From positions 1,054,001-1,118,000 of the forward strand of contig NZ_CP012808.1 in NCBI RefSeq assembly GCF_001307195.1: a DNA stretch of 64,000 nt, in the 5' to 3' direction. The stretch is from Acinetobacter equi (GTDB lineage: Bacteria > Pseudomonadota > Gammaproteobacteria > Pseudomonadales > Moraxellaceae). The position numbers were made by a program, and so were the translations under genes. Under the pieces are notes generated by a model that did not search any database, had not been told where the DNA came from, and was given only the letters and a program-made list of their open reading frames with translations. Of this stretch, positions 27,301-35,061 are shown piece after piece (position 1 is the stretch's first letter; the number at the start of each line of letters is the position of its first letter).

Positions 27301-29332
27301 TGCCAATAATCAAAGTATTAGTAATGTTGCAGATGCACAAAATGCAGGAGATGCGACTAATTTAGGGCAAGTTGAAAGTCTACTTGCAGATGTTGGCACA
27401 GCAGTAGCAGAAGCCAATACAGCATTAGCGAATCACACCGCAGCAGCACTGGGTGGAGGAGCCACTTATGATGCAGAGACAGGGACATGGACACCACCGA
27501 CTTATACACTGATTAATCCAATTACAGGAACAGAAAGTACGGTGAGTGATATCGGCTCAGCGATTAGTGGCTTAGATGCCGCGGTCAATACACCATTAAC
27601 TTTTAAAGATGCAACGACAGGCATATCCGTTAATAAATTAGGTTCAGAATTTAAATTTATTGGTGATGCGAATATTGCAGCTATTGTAACAGAAGGACAG
27701 TTGGCATTAAGTTTAAACAAAAATTTAACAGGTCTAACAAGTGTCCAAACGACAGATGGCACGAATACCTCGACCATGACAGCCACAGGAACGACCGTGA
27801 CAGATGGAACAAATACCACGGTTTATGGTGCAAATGGCTTAAATATTAATGATGGCACGGTTGTTCTAGATTCATCAGGTTTAAATGTCGGAGGAGTAAC
27901 GGTTGGTTCCACAGGAATTAATGCCAATAATCAAAGTATTAGTAATGTTGCAGATGCACAAAATGCAGGAGATGCGACTAATTTAGGGCAAGTTGAAAGT
28001 TTACTTGCAGATGCGACAACAAGCATTACCAATAAAGGCTTTTCATTACAGGCTGAAGATGGTCAAACAGTAACAAAAAAATTAGGAGAGGCGATAGAGA
28101 TTGTTGGTGATAATAAAAATATAAGTACCGAAATGAAAGATGACAAACTTTCTGTAGTTTTAGCAAAAGATTTAGTTCTAGATTCAATTAGTGCTGGTGG
28201 AACTATTTTAGATTCACAAGGATTAACAGTTGGTAATACCCAAGTCACAAGTGATGGTATTTTTATAGCTGGAGGTCCAAGTTTATCTACGAGTGGAATT
28301 GATGCAGGAAATAAAGCCATTAGTAATGTTAGTCGTGGAATAAATGCAAATGATGCGATTAATAAAGAGCAATTCGATGAGGCAATTCAGGATCTGACTG
28401 ATAGTGTTGGTGGATTAGCAGAAAGTGCTGTGCAATATGATCGTAATGAGGATGGTTCTGTAAATAAAGACATTATGACATTAGGTGGAAAAAATGGAAC
28501 GCTTATTACAAATGTTGCAGATGGTGATGTATCGATTGGTTCAAAAGATGCTGTAAATGGTGGGCAACTCGCAACTGTTAGGGATAATTTGCAGGGACAA
28601 ATTACGACTAACACAACTCAAATTACAGAATTAAAAAATGGTTTAGAGGCAGGTACAATTGGTTTAGTCCAACAGGCTAGCCCATCAGACCAAATATCTG
28701 TAGCTAAAAATTCAGGTGGCACAACTGTAAATTTTGCAGGTACTAGCGGTAATCGCGTATTAACAGGTATTCAATCAGGTAGTATCAACAAGGATTCTTC
28801 AGATGCTATTACAGGTGCGCAACTTAATGCAAATTATGAAGCGCTAGCCAAAACTTTAGGTGGAAATGCTAAATTTGAAAATGGAGAGTGGACAGGTCCA
28901 TCTTATACAGTCGGCTATGGTGAAAATGAAAAAACCGTCAATAATGTTGGTGATGCTGTTTCTGCTTTAAATGATGCAAATTCTGCACTTACCACGCGTA
29001 TGGATACGATTGGAGCTCAATTTGATGATGTCATTAAATCAACAAATGAACGTTTAGATAAATTTACCAATAAGACAAATGCAGCAGTTGCCGCAGCTAT
29101 TGCAATTGCATCTTTACCACAGCCAACAGAATATGGAAATACGATGATGGCAGTTGGTACAGGTGTATGGGAAGGTGAAACAGGATTTTCTATTGGTGCT
29201 TCAGGTGTGACCAAAGAAAGCCGAATTTTAAATGCTAGTAAGCCAGTTCATTATGTTTGGAAATTTGCTACAACAACAAATAGCCGAGGTACTTGGGGGG
29301 GAGGCGCATCAGTGGGTATTCAATGGAAATAA
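24353..29332 (+). CDS. Trimeric autotransporter adhesin (YadA/Ata-like)
   Basis: A 1,659-residue type Vc autotransporter that should form a trimeric surface fibre. The N-terminus has the extended signal peptide region (MNTIYKVIWNASLGIWIAV) and a hydrophobic core ending near FITPTYA at about 62. YadA-type head repeats (AIAIG, SIAFGAS, GVAVGSNA, SLALGDA) fill about 150-310. A neck motif at about 340-375 (ERQIKNVAAG, TDAINGSQL) is followed by four near-identical stalk units (about 433-1220), further necks, a coiled coil and the YadA anchor (last 75 residues, AAVAAAIAIASLPQP onward). AAGAGG precedes the ATG. The C-terminus is Gln-Trp-Lys rather than ending on the usual aromatic residue. Adhesion or biofilm function is inferred from the family. 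Confidence 0.93.
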   Translation: MNTIYKVIWNASLGIWIAVSELARGRIKSKNINNERVDCLKKNNFRRIIVWGLLSVFITPTYAVRTITISGTSGDLVSPDSKGTDLNAQNYTSWTNPNSPTADLGTSTGIGVIIGNGSSTTGGGNTIYGNNNKSISSNTIIFGNGNYSSATNGLTIGHRSSTAGNAAIAIGRDTVANQNFTVAIGVVTSATGVKAMAIGHSAEASGTNSIAFGASQGTGSAHTTTGARASGNYAIAIGTNVEASGQDGVAVGSNAIASALHSASFGRAANALAEKSLALGDAVSASGVRSLAMGASANATHDNSVALGSNSTTATNATSEISVTQNNLIYGNFQGQVSGSGMQVSVGSVGAERQIKNVAAGKISNTSTDAINGSQLFATNAVLGAVANSTKTLLGGNVTLSSAGTLNITNIGGTGATTVHDALIAVKASADNANTALANHTAAALGGGATYDAETGTWTPPTYTLINPITGTESTVSDIGSAISGLDAAVNAPLTFKDATTGISVNKLGSEFKFIGDANIAAIVTEGQLALSLNKNLTGLTSVQTTDGTNTSTMTATGTTVTDGTNTTVYGANGLNINDGTVVLDSSGLNVGGVTLGSTGINANNQSISNVADAQNAGDATNLGQVESLLADVGTAAAEANTALANHTAAALGGGATYDAETGTWTPPTYTLINPITGTESTVSDIGSAISGLDVAVNTPLTFKDATTGISVNKLGSEFKFIGDANIAAIVTEGQLALSLNKNLTGLTSVQTTDGTNTTVYGANGLNINDGTVVLDSSGLNVGGVTVGSTGINANNQSISNVADAQNAGDATNLGQVESLLADVGTAAEANTALANHTAAALGGGATYDAETGTWTPPTYTLINPITGTESTVSDIGSAISGLDAAVNAPLTFKDATTGISVNKLGSEFKFIGDANIAAIVTEGQLALSLNKNLTGLTSVQTTDGTNTTVYGANGLNINDGTVVLDSSGLNVGGVTVGSTGINANNQSISNVADAQNAGDATNLGQVESLLADVGTAVAEANTALANHTAAALGGGATYDAETGTWTPPTYTLINPITGTESTVSDIGSAISGLDAAVNTPLTFKDATTGISVNKLGSEFKFIGDANIAAIVTEGQLALSLNKNLTGLTSVQTTDGTNTSTMTATGTTVTDGTNTTVYGANGLNINDGTVVLDSSGLNVGGVTVGSTGINANNQSISNVADAQNAGDATNLGQVESLLADATTSITNKGFSLQAEDGQTVTKKLGEAIEIVGDNKNISTEMKDDKLSVVLAKDLVLDSISAGGTILDSQGLTVGNTQVTSDGIFIAGGPSLSTSGIDAGNKAISNVSRGINANDAINKEQFDEAIQDLTDSVGGLAESAVQYDRNEDGSVNKDIMTLGGKNGTLITNVADGDVSIGSKDAVNGGQLATVRDNLQGQITTNTTQITELKNGLEAGTIGLVQQASPSDQISVAKNSGGTTVNFAGTSGNRVLTGIQSGSINKDSSDAITGAQLNANYEALAKTLGGNAKFENGEWTGPSYTVGYGENEKTVNNVGDAVSALNDANSALTTRMDTIGAQFDDVIKSTNERLDKFTNKTNAAVAAAIAIASLPQPTEYGNTMMAVGTGVWEGETGFSIGASGVTKESRILNASKPVHYVWKFATTTNSRGTWGGGASVGIQWK
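25649..28013 (+). repeat. Four tandem near-identical repeats within the adhesin gene
   Basis: In-frame units start at about 25649 (621 bp), 26270 (570 bp), 26840 (573 bp) and 27413 (about 600 bp). Each encodes ANTALANHTAAALGGG and then the block through NAGDATNLGQVESLLAD. Units 1 and 4 contain a 48-bp segment (16 residues, around STMTATGTTVTDG) that is missing from units 2 and 3. The segment is bounded by short direct repeats of the type ACAGATGGNACNAATACC. Few point differences separate the units (for example GGVTL in unit 1 against GGVTV elsewhere), so exchange between copies is recent or ongoing. Confidence 0.93.
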
Positions 29333-29367
29333 AAATTCTTGAACTTTAGTGGTCAATATCCAATATT

Positions 29368-29391
29368 TTAGGGCTGATTATTCAGCCCTAA
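29368..29391. terminator. Hairpin between the adhesin and the 110-residue gene
   Basis: The inverted repeat TTAGGGCTGA / TCAGCCCTAA with an ATTAT-type loop lies between convergent genes. The T-run is weak, so termination efficiency is uncertain. Confidence 0.6.
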
Positions 29392-29396
29392 ATGAT

Positions 29397-29729
29397 TTAA
29401 AAGATTCGAGAACTTTTCATATACTGTGAAGTTACTTGATTTTGAGCTTGTAGAATTAATGTTAAATCTTTTTGTTGTAAAGCATCATTTAATAATTGCA
29501 TATATTCTAATAATTGTTGTTTTACGGATTGTGCAAAATCAGATTCAACAGCTTCATCTTCGTACAATAAAACATAGTTTTTAGCAAAGCCATAAATAAG
29601 AAATAATGCAGTTTGATCAAGATCTGATGACGTTTGTAATGCTTGTTCACATTCATTTTTTAATTGTTTGAATGCATCAGTACCTGCAGAAAGTGTTTTA
29701 AATTTTTCGAAAATTGTTGAGAAATACAT
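29397..29729 (-). CDS. Uncharacterised 110-residue helical protein
   Basis: I do not recognise the family. The sequence is acidic and helix-rich, with no signal peptide, membrane segment or cysteine. Amphipathic stretches at about 15-35 and 65-105 (QSVKQQLLEYMQLLNDALQQKD) suggest a small helical bundle. Its codon use and the clean open frame support a real gene, but no Shine-Dalgarno stands out before the ATG at 29729. It sits alone between the adhesin gene and ahpC. Confidence 0.6.
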   Translation of the reverse strand: MYFSTIFEKFKTLSAGTDAFKQLKNECEQALQTSSDLDQTALFLIYGFAKNYVLLYEDEAVESDFAQSVKQQLLEYMQLLNDALQQKDLTLILQAQNQVTSQYMKSSRIF

Positions 29730-29890
29730 TTGTTATATCATCCACTCAAAAAGAAAATCTACAGAAAAAAAGTGTGATGGTCAATACAAAAATAAACAAA
29801 GTTGTTTCAAAATTAACATTAAGTTTATGGCGATAATATTTTTAATTTGTTAAAACGATCATTTTTATTAAAAACAATAATTTTACCAAT

Positions 29891-29909
29891 TAATAAAATG
29901 GTTTTATTA
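29891..29909. promoter_or_regulatory. Inverted repeat TAATAAAA-TGG-TTTTATTA upstream of ahpC
   Basis: Perfect 8-bp arms with a 3-base centre, 47 bp before the ahpC start. It is not an OxyR-type ATAG-N7-CTAT pattern. It may be an operator or simply an AT-rich promoter feature. Confidence 0.35.
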
Positions 29910-29955
29910 TATGTCCATCAAATAAGCAATCTTATGAATGAAATAGAGGCACTTA

Positions 29956-30519
29956 ATGAGCTTAATCAATACAGAAGTAAAACCATTCCAAGCAACTGCA
30001 TACCATAACGGTCAATTTGTTGATGTTTCAGAGGCAAGCTTTAAAGGTAAATGGTCTGTTGTATTCTTTTATCCTGCAGATTTTACATTTGTTTGCCCAA
30101 CAGAGCTAGGTGATCTTGCTGATAATTATGCTGAATTTCAAAAGTTAGGTGTTGAAATTTACGGTGTTTCTACAGATACACATTTTACGCATAAAGCATG
30201 GCATGACACTTCTGATGTGATTGGTAAAATTCAATATCCATTAATTGGTGATCCAACTTGGACACTTGCTAAAAATTTTGAAGTATTAATTGAAGCTGAA
30301 GGTCTTGCAGATCGTGGTACATTTGTTATTGATCCTGAAGGTAAAATTCAAATTGTTGAAATTAATGCTGGTGGTATTGGTCGTGATGCAACTGAACTTT
30401 TACGTAAAGTAAAAGCTGCTCAATATGTACATGCACATCCTGGTGAAGTTTGCCCAGCAAAATGGAAAGAAGGTGATGCAACACTTGCTCCATCTATTGA
30501 TTTAGTGGGTAAAATTTAA
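29956..30519 (+). CDS. ahpC: Alkyl hydroperoxide reductase subunit C (2-Cys peroxiredoxin)
   Basis: 187 residues, identical in length to E. coli AhpC. It reduces H2O2, organic peroxides and peroxynitrite in the cytoplasm. The peroxidatic Cys47 is in FTFVCPTE and the resolving Cys166 in GEVCPAKW. The GGIGRD loop, associated with peroxide sensitivity, is present at about 135-142. The reductase partner ahpF is not adjacent. The ATG at 29956 follows TAGAGGCAC. Two strong terminators follow within about 105 bp. Confidence 0.97.
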   Translation: MSLINTEVKPFQATAYHNGQFVDVSEASFKGKWSVVFFYPADFTFVCPTELGDLADNYAEFQKLGVEIYGVSTDTHFTHKAWHDTSDVIGKIQYPLIGDPTWTLAKNFEVLIEAEGLADRGTFVIDPEGKIQIVEINAGGIGRDATELLRKVKAAQYVHAHPGEVCPAKWKEGDATLAPSIDLVGKI

Positions 30520-30527
30520 ATGTAAAA

Positions 30528-30553
30528 AAAAGCCTAGATATTTCTAGGCTTTT
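30528..30553 (+). terminator. Intrinsic terminator of ahpC
   Basis: The stem AAAAGCCTAGA / TCTAGGCTTTT lies just after the ahpC stop codon. Confidence 0.85.
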
Positions 30554-30591
30554 AAATTTCACTAATTAATTTAAAAAATTTCTTTTAAGCA

Positions 30592-30624
30592 AAAAAAAGC
30601 CTATGATTACTCATAGGCTTTTTT
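30592..30624 (+). terminator. Second terminator downstream of ahpC
   Basis: The stem AAAAAAAGCCTATGA / TCATAGGCTTTTTT has A/T runs on both sides. The GCCTA core is shared with the preceding terminator. Confidence 0.85.
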
Positions 30625-30960
30625 ATTTACGCTGCTTGTTCTTTCTTTTTGTTGTGTATTTTATTATTGTTTTCTTTAATTATTGTGATGTTGTTGTCAT
30701 TTTTATGGATTAAATGTTAAACAATTTTTTTTACTTTGTAAAACATTTTTTTGCTCTTTTTCTCATCAATATGAGATTTTTCATGTAATTTAACGAACTT
30801 TTCTTAAAATATGAATAAATTCCGTATGTTGTATAGTAGATTAGCTATGTAAAATTATGTAATTAAAAAAAGATAAAGATTCTGGTAGTTTTTAATAGTT
30901 AGATTTTGAATCGCTTGGTTCATAATCATGGAAGTATTTTAAAAAAGATAGGTTTGAATC

Positions 30961-32259
30961 TTGAATATTGCAATTATTGGTAGCGGGATGGCTGGACTTG
31001 CTACTGCAAGAATTCTAAAAGATGCTGGGCATAATATTACAATATTTGAAGCTTTACCTGGCAGAGGAATGGATAGCCACAGTATGGAGTTTGATGGTGG
31101 ATTAATTGATGCGCCATTAAGAGTGATGAATCCTCATTTATGGAAAAATACATTAAGTTTAGCAACACATTTAGGTATTTCTACATATCCAGTACGTACT
31201 TACATGGCATGTAGTTGGTTATTTGAAGAAAAAACAGAAACTTGGTTAACAACAACACGTAGCCGAATTGGTAATTTTCCAATTATTAGTAATCGGAAAG
31301 GATTACAGCAGTATGGATGGCGCTTAGTTAAAGGGATGTTGCAACTAAAAGTTGCGATTGCAAAATTTTTTAAATCTAAAAACCAAGATATTACTTTGGC
31401 AGACTTCATTAATCAGAATGAAATTGAAGAAGTTTTTTTACATGGTGCAGTAATGCCTGTGCTTTATACCATTTGTACGTGTAATCCTAAGACAATTGGT
31501 GAGTGGCCTGCTAAGCCATTACTTATTTTTTTACGTCAACTTACAGATGGTGATGCTCTTTTACGCTTACAGGGTGGAACACCTGCATTGGTAGATAAAC
31601 TCATTGATGGAATAGAAATTATCAGTGATGCACCGATTATTGATGTTAAAGAAACAGAACAAGGTGTATTAGTTAAAAATAATCATCAGCAATCTTTTAT
31701 CTTTGATAGAGTTATTGTTGCAACCCCAACGACAAAAGTTGAAGAATTTTTAGATAAAGCACAATTTTCTGAAGATATTGAACTATTGAAAAAGTTTAAA
31801 TTTGAAGATGGTGATTTAGTTATTCATACTGATGCAACGGTTATGCCTCCGAAGCGTAAAGACTGGTCCGTTTTAAGTTATATGATGGATCGTCAATTTA
31901 CTCGTCAGCAATTTACGGTATGGTTAAATTCAGTTGAGCCATCTTTAGTAGGTAAGCAGCCAATTTTCCAAACATGGCGTCCTGTAACTGAAATTGATCC
32001 TAAAAAAATAGTAGCATCGGTTAAATTAACACGTGCTGTTGTAGATTCGAAAACAGTGGCTTTAAATAAAGAATTGCAATTACGACACCAACAACCAGAT
32101 CGGAAAGTCTTTTTCTGTGGCTCTTGGTCTTGTGATGGTTTGCCAATTTTAGAATCTGCGGTGACATCTGCAATGAACATTGCTGAAATATTTAATGCAC
32201 CATTGCCATTTGTTGGATTAAAACCTAAAGTTGAGGTTGCCCCACAACTTGGTTACTAA
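30961..32259 (+). CDS. FAD/NAD(P)-dependent oxidoreductase, amine-oxidase/desaturase-like
   Basis: A 432-residue flavoprotein. A Rossmann dinucleotide-binding motif starts at the very N-terminus (NIAIIGSGMAGLATARIL, followed by an acidic end at IFEA), and a C-terminal FAD-contact region reads VFFCGSWSCDGLPILESAV. This resembles flavin-containing amine oxidases and phytoene-desaturase-like enzymes. The start codon is TTG at 30961, supported by GATAGG eight bases before it; any later start would remove the nucleotide-binding fold. No signal peptide, so cytoplasmic or peripheral. Four bases separate it from the following methyltransferase gene, so the two form an operon. Substrate unknown; a lipid or fatty-acid modification is possible. 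Confidence 0.82.
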   Translation: MNIAIIGSGMAGLATARILKDAGHNITIFEALPGRGMDSHSMEFDGGLIDAPLRVMNPHLWKNTLSLATHLGISTYPVRTYMACSWLFEEKTETWLTTTRSRIGNFPIISNRKGLQQYGWRLVKGMLQLKVAIAKFFKSKNQDITLADFINQNEIEEVFLHGAVMPVLYTICTCNPKTIGEWPAKPLLIFLRQLTDGDALLRLQGGTPALVDKLIDGIEIISDAPIIDVKETEQGVLVKNNHQQSFIFDRVIVATPTTKVEEFLDKAQFSEDIELLKKFKFEDGDLVIHTDATVMPPKRKDWSVLSYMMDRQFTRQQFTVWLNSVEPSLVGKQPIFQTWRPVTEIDPKKIVASVKLTRAVVDSKTVALNKELQLRHQQPDRKVFFCGSWSCDGLPILESAVTSAMNIAEIFNAPLPFVGLKPKVEVAPQLGY

Positions 32260-32262
32260 GTA

Positions 32263-33087
32263 ATGAAATTGCTTCAAGCGATTCGAAATAAATTCCCAGA
32301 GCATAAGTATTCAATTAATACAAAATTGTTGGGAGATAATTCGGAATGTGCTTGGAGTAATTTAGGTTTTTGGAGTGAGAATCATAAAAGCACTTATCCA
32401 CAAGCATGTGAAAATTTAGCTCATCATCTTGCACAGCGTTTAAATTTAAATTCAAAAGATCAATTACTTGATTTAGGTTGTGGTTACGGTGCTAGCTTAT
32501 TGCTTTGGCAAAAGAGTTATTATCTTAAAAATATTCAAGCTGTTGAATTACAAAAACAATGTGTTAATTTAATTCGTCGTAATATAAAAAATATTCCAGT
32601 ATTTTGTGAATCTTATTTGAATTTAAAACATATCATGTTTGAAAATAAGTTTGATGTGATTTTGTGTTTGGATTCTGCTTATCATAGTGATTTAAATTCA
32701 TTTATAAATTCAGCATGCGCTGTTTTAAATTCAAAAGGAAGAATTGGATTTCATACATTAATGCTATCTGAAAAATGGAATACTTTAACTTCACTACAAA
32801 AACAAAAATATTCATGGTTATTAAAAGTAGCAGATGTGAAATTGAAAAATTTAAATTCAAAAGAAAAATTAGAACAATGTCTAAAGAAATTTGAATTTAG
32901 AAAAATTGAAATTGAAAATTTATCTAAACCTGTCTTATATGGTTTTTCAGATTATGTTGAGCAGGGACTAAAAGAAAATAAAAAAAACGTGGATGATTTA
33001 AAAATTAGAATGACGGCAAAATTATGCAAAAAATTATTTGAAGATGATTTTATTCGTTATGTACAAGTGTCTGCGGAATATAAATAA
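32263..33087 (+). CDS. Class I SAM-dependent methyltransferase
   Basis: A 274-residue protein with SAM-binding motif I LLDLGCGYGAS at 68-78, an acidic residue at the end of strand 2 (IQAVELQ) and a motif IV-like segment (FDVILCLDSAYH). The arrangement, with SNLGFW near the N-terminus and an aromatic-rich C-terminal region, is reminiscent of small-molecule or lipid methyltransferases in the cyclopropane-synthase superfamily, but the assignment is loose. It is coupled to the upstream FAD oxidoreductase (3-base gap). It is lysine- and asparagine-rich and more AT-biased than neighbouring core genes. No terminator is obvious before tRNA-Thr on the other strand. Confidence 0.82.
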   Translation: MKLLQAIRNKFPEHKYSINTKLLGDNSECAWSNLGFWSENHKSTYPQACENLAHHLAQRLNLNSKDQLLDLGCGYGASLLLWQKSYYLKNIQAVELQKQCVNLIRRNIKNIPVFCESYLNLKHIMFENKFDVILCLDSAYHSDLNSFINSACAVLNSKGRIGFHTLMLSEKWNTLTSLQKQKYSWLLKVADVKLKNLNSKEKLEQCLKKFEFRKIEIENLSKPVLYGFSDYVEQGLKENKKNVDDLKIRMTAKLCKKLFEDDFIRYVQVSAEYK

Positions 33088-33139
33088 AAGCGAAGTAGTA
33101 AAAACAACAAAGGCTCACTAAAAAGCGAGCCTAAGTTTA

Positions 33140-33215
<76 letters not shown>

Positions 33216-33227
33216 GTTGTGGAATGC

Positions 33228-33255
33228 ATTTTACAGAAAGTTTGATTGAATGCAA
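33228..33255 (-). promoter_or_regulatory. Sigma-70 promoter of tRNA-Thr
   Basis: On the minus strand, TTGCAT and TAAAAT hexamers are separated by 16 bases, and the -10 ends 12 bases before the mature tRNA 5' end. Confidence 0.6.
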
Positions 33256-33405
33256 GCCAAAAAATAACCGATTAATTTATTTCTATAAAAAAAATGATGA
33301 TTTATTGCATTTTATTTAAAAAAAAAGAATGAAGAGGGTTATTTAGCTCACAAAATATGAGCTAAATAAAGAAAATGAGATTTTATATTAATGAAATATA
33401 GTGAA

Positions 33406-33633
33406 TCATTTACTTTTCAGAATACGATCTAAATCTTGAGCACATTCTTCTAGAGTAAAAGCCATATCAAGTTGCATTTGTGGTTTAAGCTCATTTGCTA
33501 ATTGTCTCCATTGCTCTATTAATTTAAGTGCTTTTTGAATCCGATGTTTATTAACATCTTTAGCGACAGTTGGTGCATATCCACCACGTTTAGCATTTTT
33601 AATTTGTTTCACATAATTAAGGCTGTTATTCAT
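33406..33633 (-). CDS. Uncharacterised 75-residue basic protein
   Basis: A small, basic, helical protein with no known motif, signal peptide or membrane segment. The N-terminal third is rich in Asn, Lys and Gly (NNSLNYVKQIKNAKRGG). The rest forms a likely helix pair (IQKALKLIEQWRQLANEL and FTLEECAQDLDRILKSK). A strong GGAGCTC sequence precedes the ATG at 33633, which supports translation. Function unknown. Confidence 0.6.
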   Translation of the reverse strand: MNNSLNYVKQIKNAKRGGYAPTVAKDVNKHRIQKALKLIEQWRQLANELKPQMQLDMAFTLEECAQDLDRILKSK

Positions 33634-34125
33634 ATGAGCTCCCGAATAGCAGTTTTTATGTTGATATTTAGTTGCTAATTATTGGATTAAGTGAATATAA
33701 AAATGAGAGTGTGAAATATAAGTATCTTAACTTTTGAGTAGAACCTCTCTGATCATGAGAAATATAAGATGATTATTTTTTAACATAAATTCTGAATATT
33801 GTCTTATATGTAGCCAATTAAATTGTAAAAAAAATATGACATAAACTTAAAATTTTTTTTATATTTTATGAAGCGGAACGTTTTTTTATGTGGAATAAAT
33901 ATTTGAATAAAATTATCTAATTAAATGATAAAAAAAATGGAGTTATATAAATTAATACTATAATAGTGTAATAAATTTTAAGAATTTTGTTGTTATTGAG
34001 ATAATACTATTCAGTAGAAAAGTAAAAAATAAAAAATAAATATAACAGAGTGTTTTTTTGTAAATTTTATTTCAAAAATCAAAATATTTATATAGCTTAT
34101 TTATTGAATTATAAGGGGAAATAAA
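33634..34125. other. 492-bp AT-rich intergenic region before the SurE-like gene
   Basis: I see no ORF with a ribosome-binding site, no RNA gene and no clear hairpin. The base composition is even more AT-rich than the surroundings. It must hold divergent promoters for the 75-residue gene and the SurE-lipoprotein operon. Confidence 0.5.
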
Positions 34126-35052
34126 ATGAGAAAAGTAATTTTATATTTAATGACAATGACGTTTGCAGTAGATGCATCTGCATTAAAAATTATTATTACA
34201 AATGATGATGGACTGACAAGTAATGTGGTTGCTTTAACAAATGCATTAAGAAGTGCAGGACATCAAGTAGCCGTTTCTGTTCCATGTACAGGACAAAGTG
34301 GACGAGGTGGGGCATTAGTCTTTTATAGCCAACAACGAATTGTTGCTGAAAATGATGATCAAATTACGGCAAATGGTGGTTGTTCGTTTGGTGTAGCATC
34401 AATTGGCGATCCAGCAATGGGTCCATTTAAAAAGAGCGGGTTTACAGATTATCACTATGTTCATGCAACACCAGTTGTTGCCGCTTTATATGGTATGGAT
34501 GCGGTAGCAAAGCAAAAATGGGGAACAGTTCCTGATTTAGTGATTTCTGGACCGAATGAAGGGCAGAATGTCGGTGGAATTAATTTAATTTCTGGTACTG
34601 TTGGTGCTGCCCAATTTTCAGGTATTCGAAATGTTCCATCTATTGCTGTAAGTGCAGGTGAAAATACTGCATCAGCTACATTGAATAATCCACGTTCAAC
34701 TGTTGTTGCAAATCATGTCGTACAATTAATTTCTGAATTGGAAGCAAAAGCGGGGGGGAAACGTTTACTTCCTAAAAATGTTGTTTTAAATGTCAATATG
34801 CCGAATAACGTATCTGCAACAACACCATTTGCATTTTCTAAAGTAGGTACATTTAATAAATATGATCTTTCTATGGGATCATCAACAACACCAGTTGAAA
34901 TTCCTGTTTCAAGTGCAACACTAGCTCAGAAATATGATGAGGCGGTTGTTTCAGACCAGAAGATATCTGTAACTGCACTACAAGTAGGATATGAAAGTAG
35001 TCCTGTGACACAATCATGGTTAAAATTACATCTAAAAAATCTGTTTAGATAA
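34126..35052 (+). CDS. Secreted SurE-family 5'/3'-nucleotidase (acid phosphatase)
   Basis: A 308-residue SurE-fold phosphatase with an N-terminal signal peptide (MRKVILYLMTMTFAVDASA, cleavage after Ala19), so periplasmic or secreted, unlike the usual cytoplasmic SurE of about 250 residues. The four metal and phosphate residues expected for SurE are present: Asp27 and Asp28 in TNDDG, Ser58 in GQSGRG, and Asn144 in SGPNEGQNVG. It probably hydrolyses nucleoside monophosphates or other phosphate esters. The gene is not near pcm, rpoS or nlpD, where housekeeping surE sits. A lipoprotein gene follows nine bases later. GGGGAAA lies just before the ATG at 34126. Confidence 0.85.
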   Translation: MRKVILYLMTMTFAVDASALKIIITNDDGLTSNVVALTNALRSAGHQVAVSVPCTGQSGRGGALVFYSQQRIVAENDDQITANGGCSFGVASIGDPAMGPFKKSGFTDYHYVHATPVVAALYGMDAVAKQKWGTVPDLVISGPNEGQNVGGINLISGTVGAAQFSGIRNVPSIAVSAGENTASATLNNPRSTVVANHVVQLISELEAKAGGKRLLPKNVVLNVNMPNNVSATTPFAFSKVGTFNKYDLSMGSSTTPVEIPVSSATLAQKYDEAVVSDQKISVTALQVGYESSPVTQSWLKLHLKNLFR

Positions 35053-35061
35053 GGCGGCATA

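Larger units (their letters stand above)
30520..30960. other. Intergenic region, ahpC to the FAD oxidoreductase gene
   Basis: 441 bp. Two hairpin terminators occupy 30528-30624. The rest is AT-rich with runs of T and no convincing ORF, and should contain the promoter for the oxidoreductase-methyltransferase pair. Confidence 0.5.

Noticed and set aside
25738..27819. Repeated antisense open frames of 89-105 codons on the minus strand inside the adhesin gene
   Set aside because: They are mirror frames of the tandem repeats, exist only because the sense codons avoid certain triplets, and have no ribosome-binding sites.
25649..28013. Tandem repeats considered as a CRISPR-like or satellite array
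   Set aside because: Units are 570-621 bp, in frame, and translate to stalk segments of one adhesin; there are no short repeat-spacer units.
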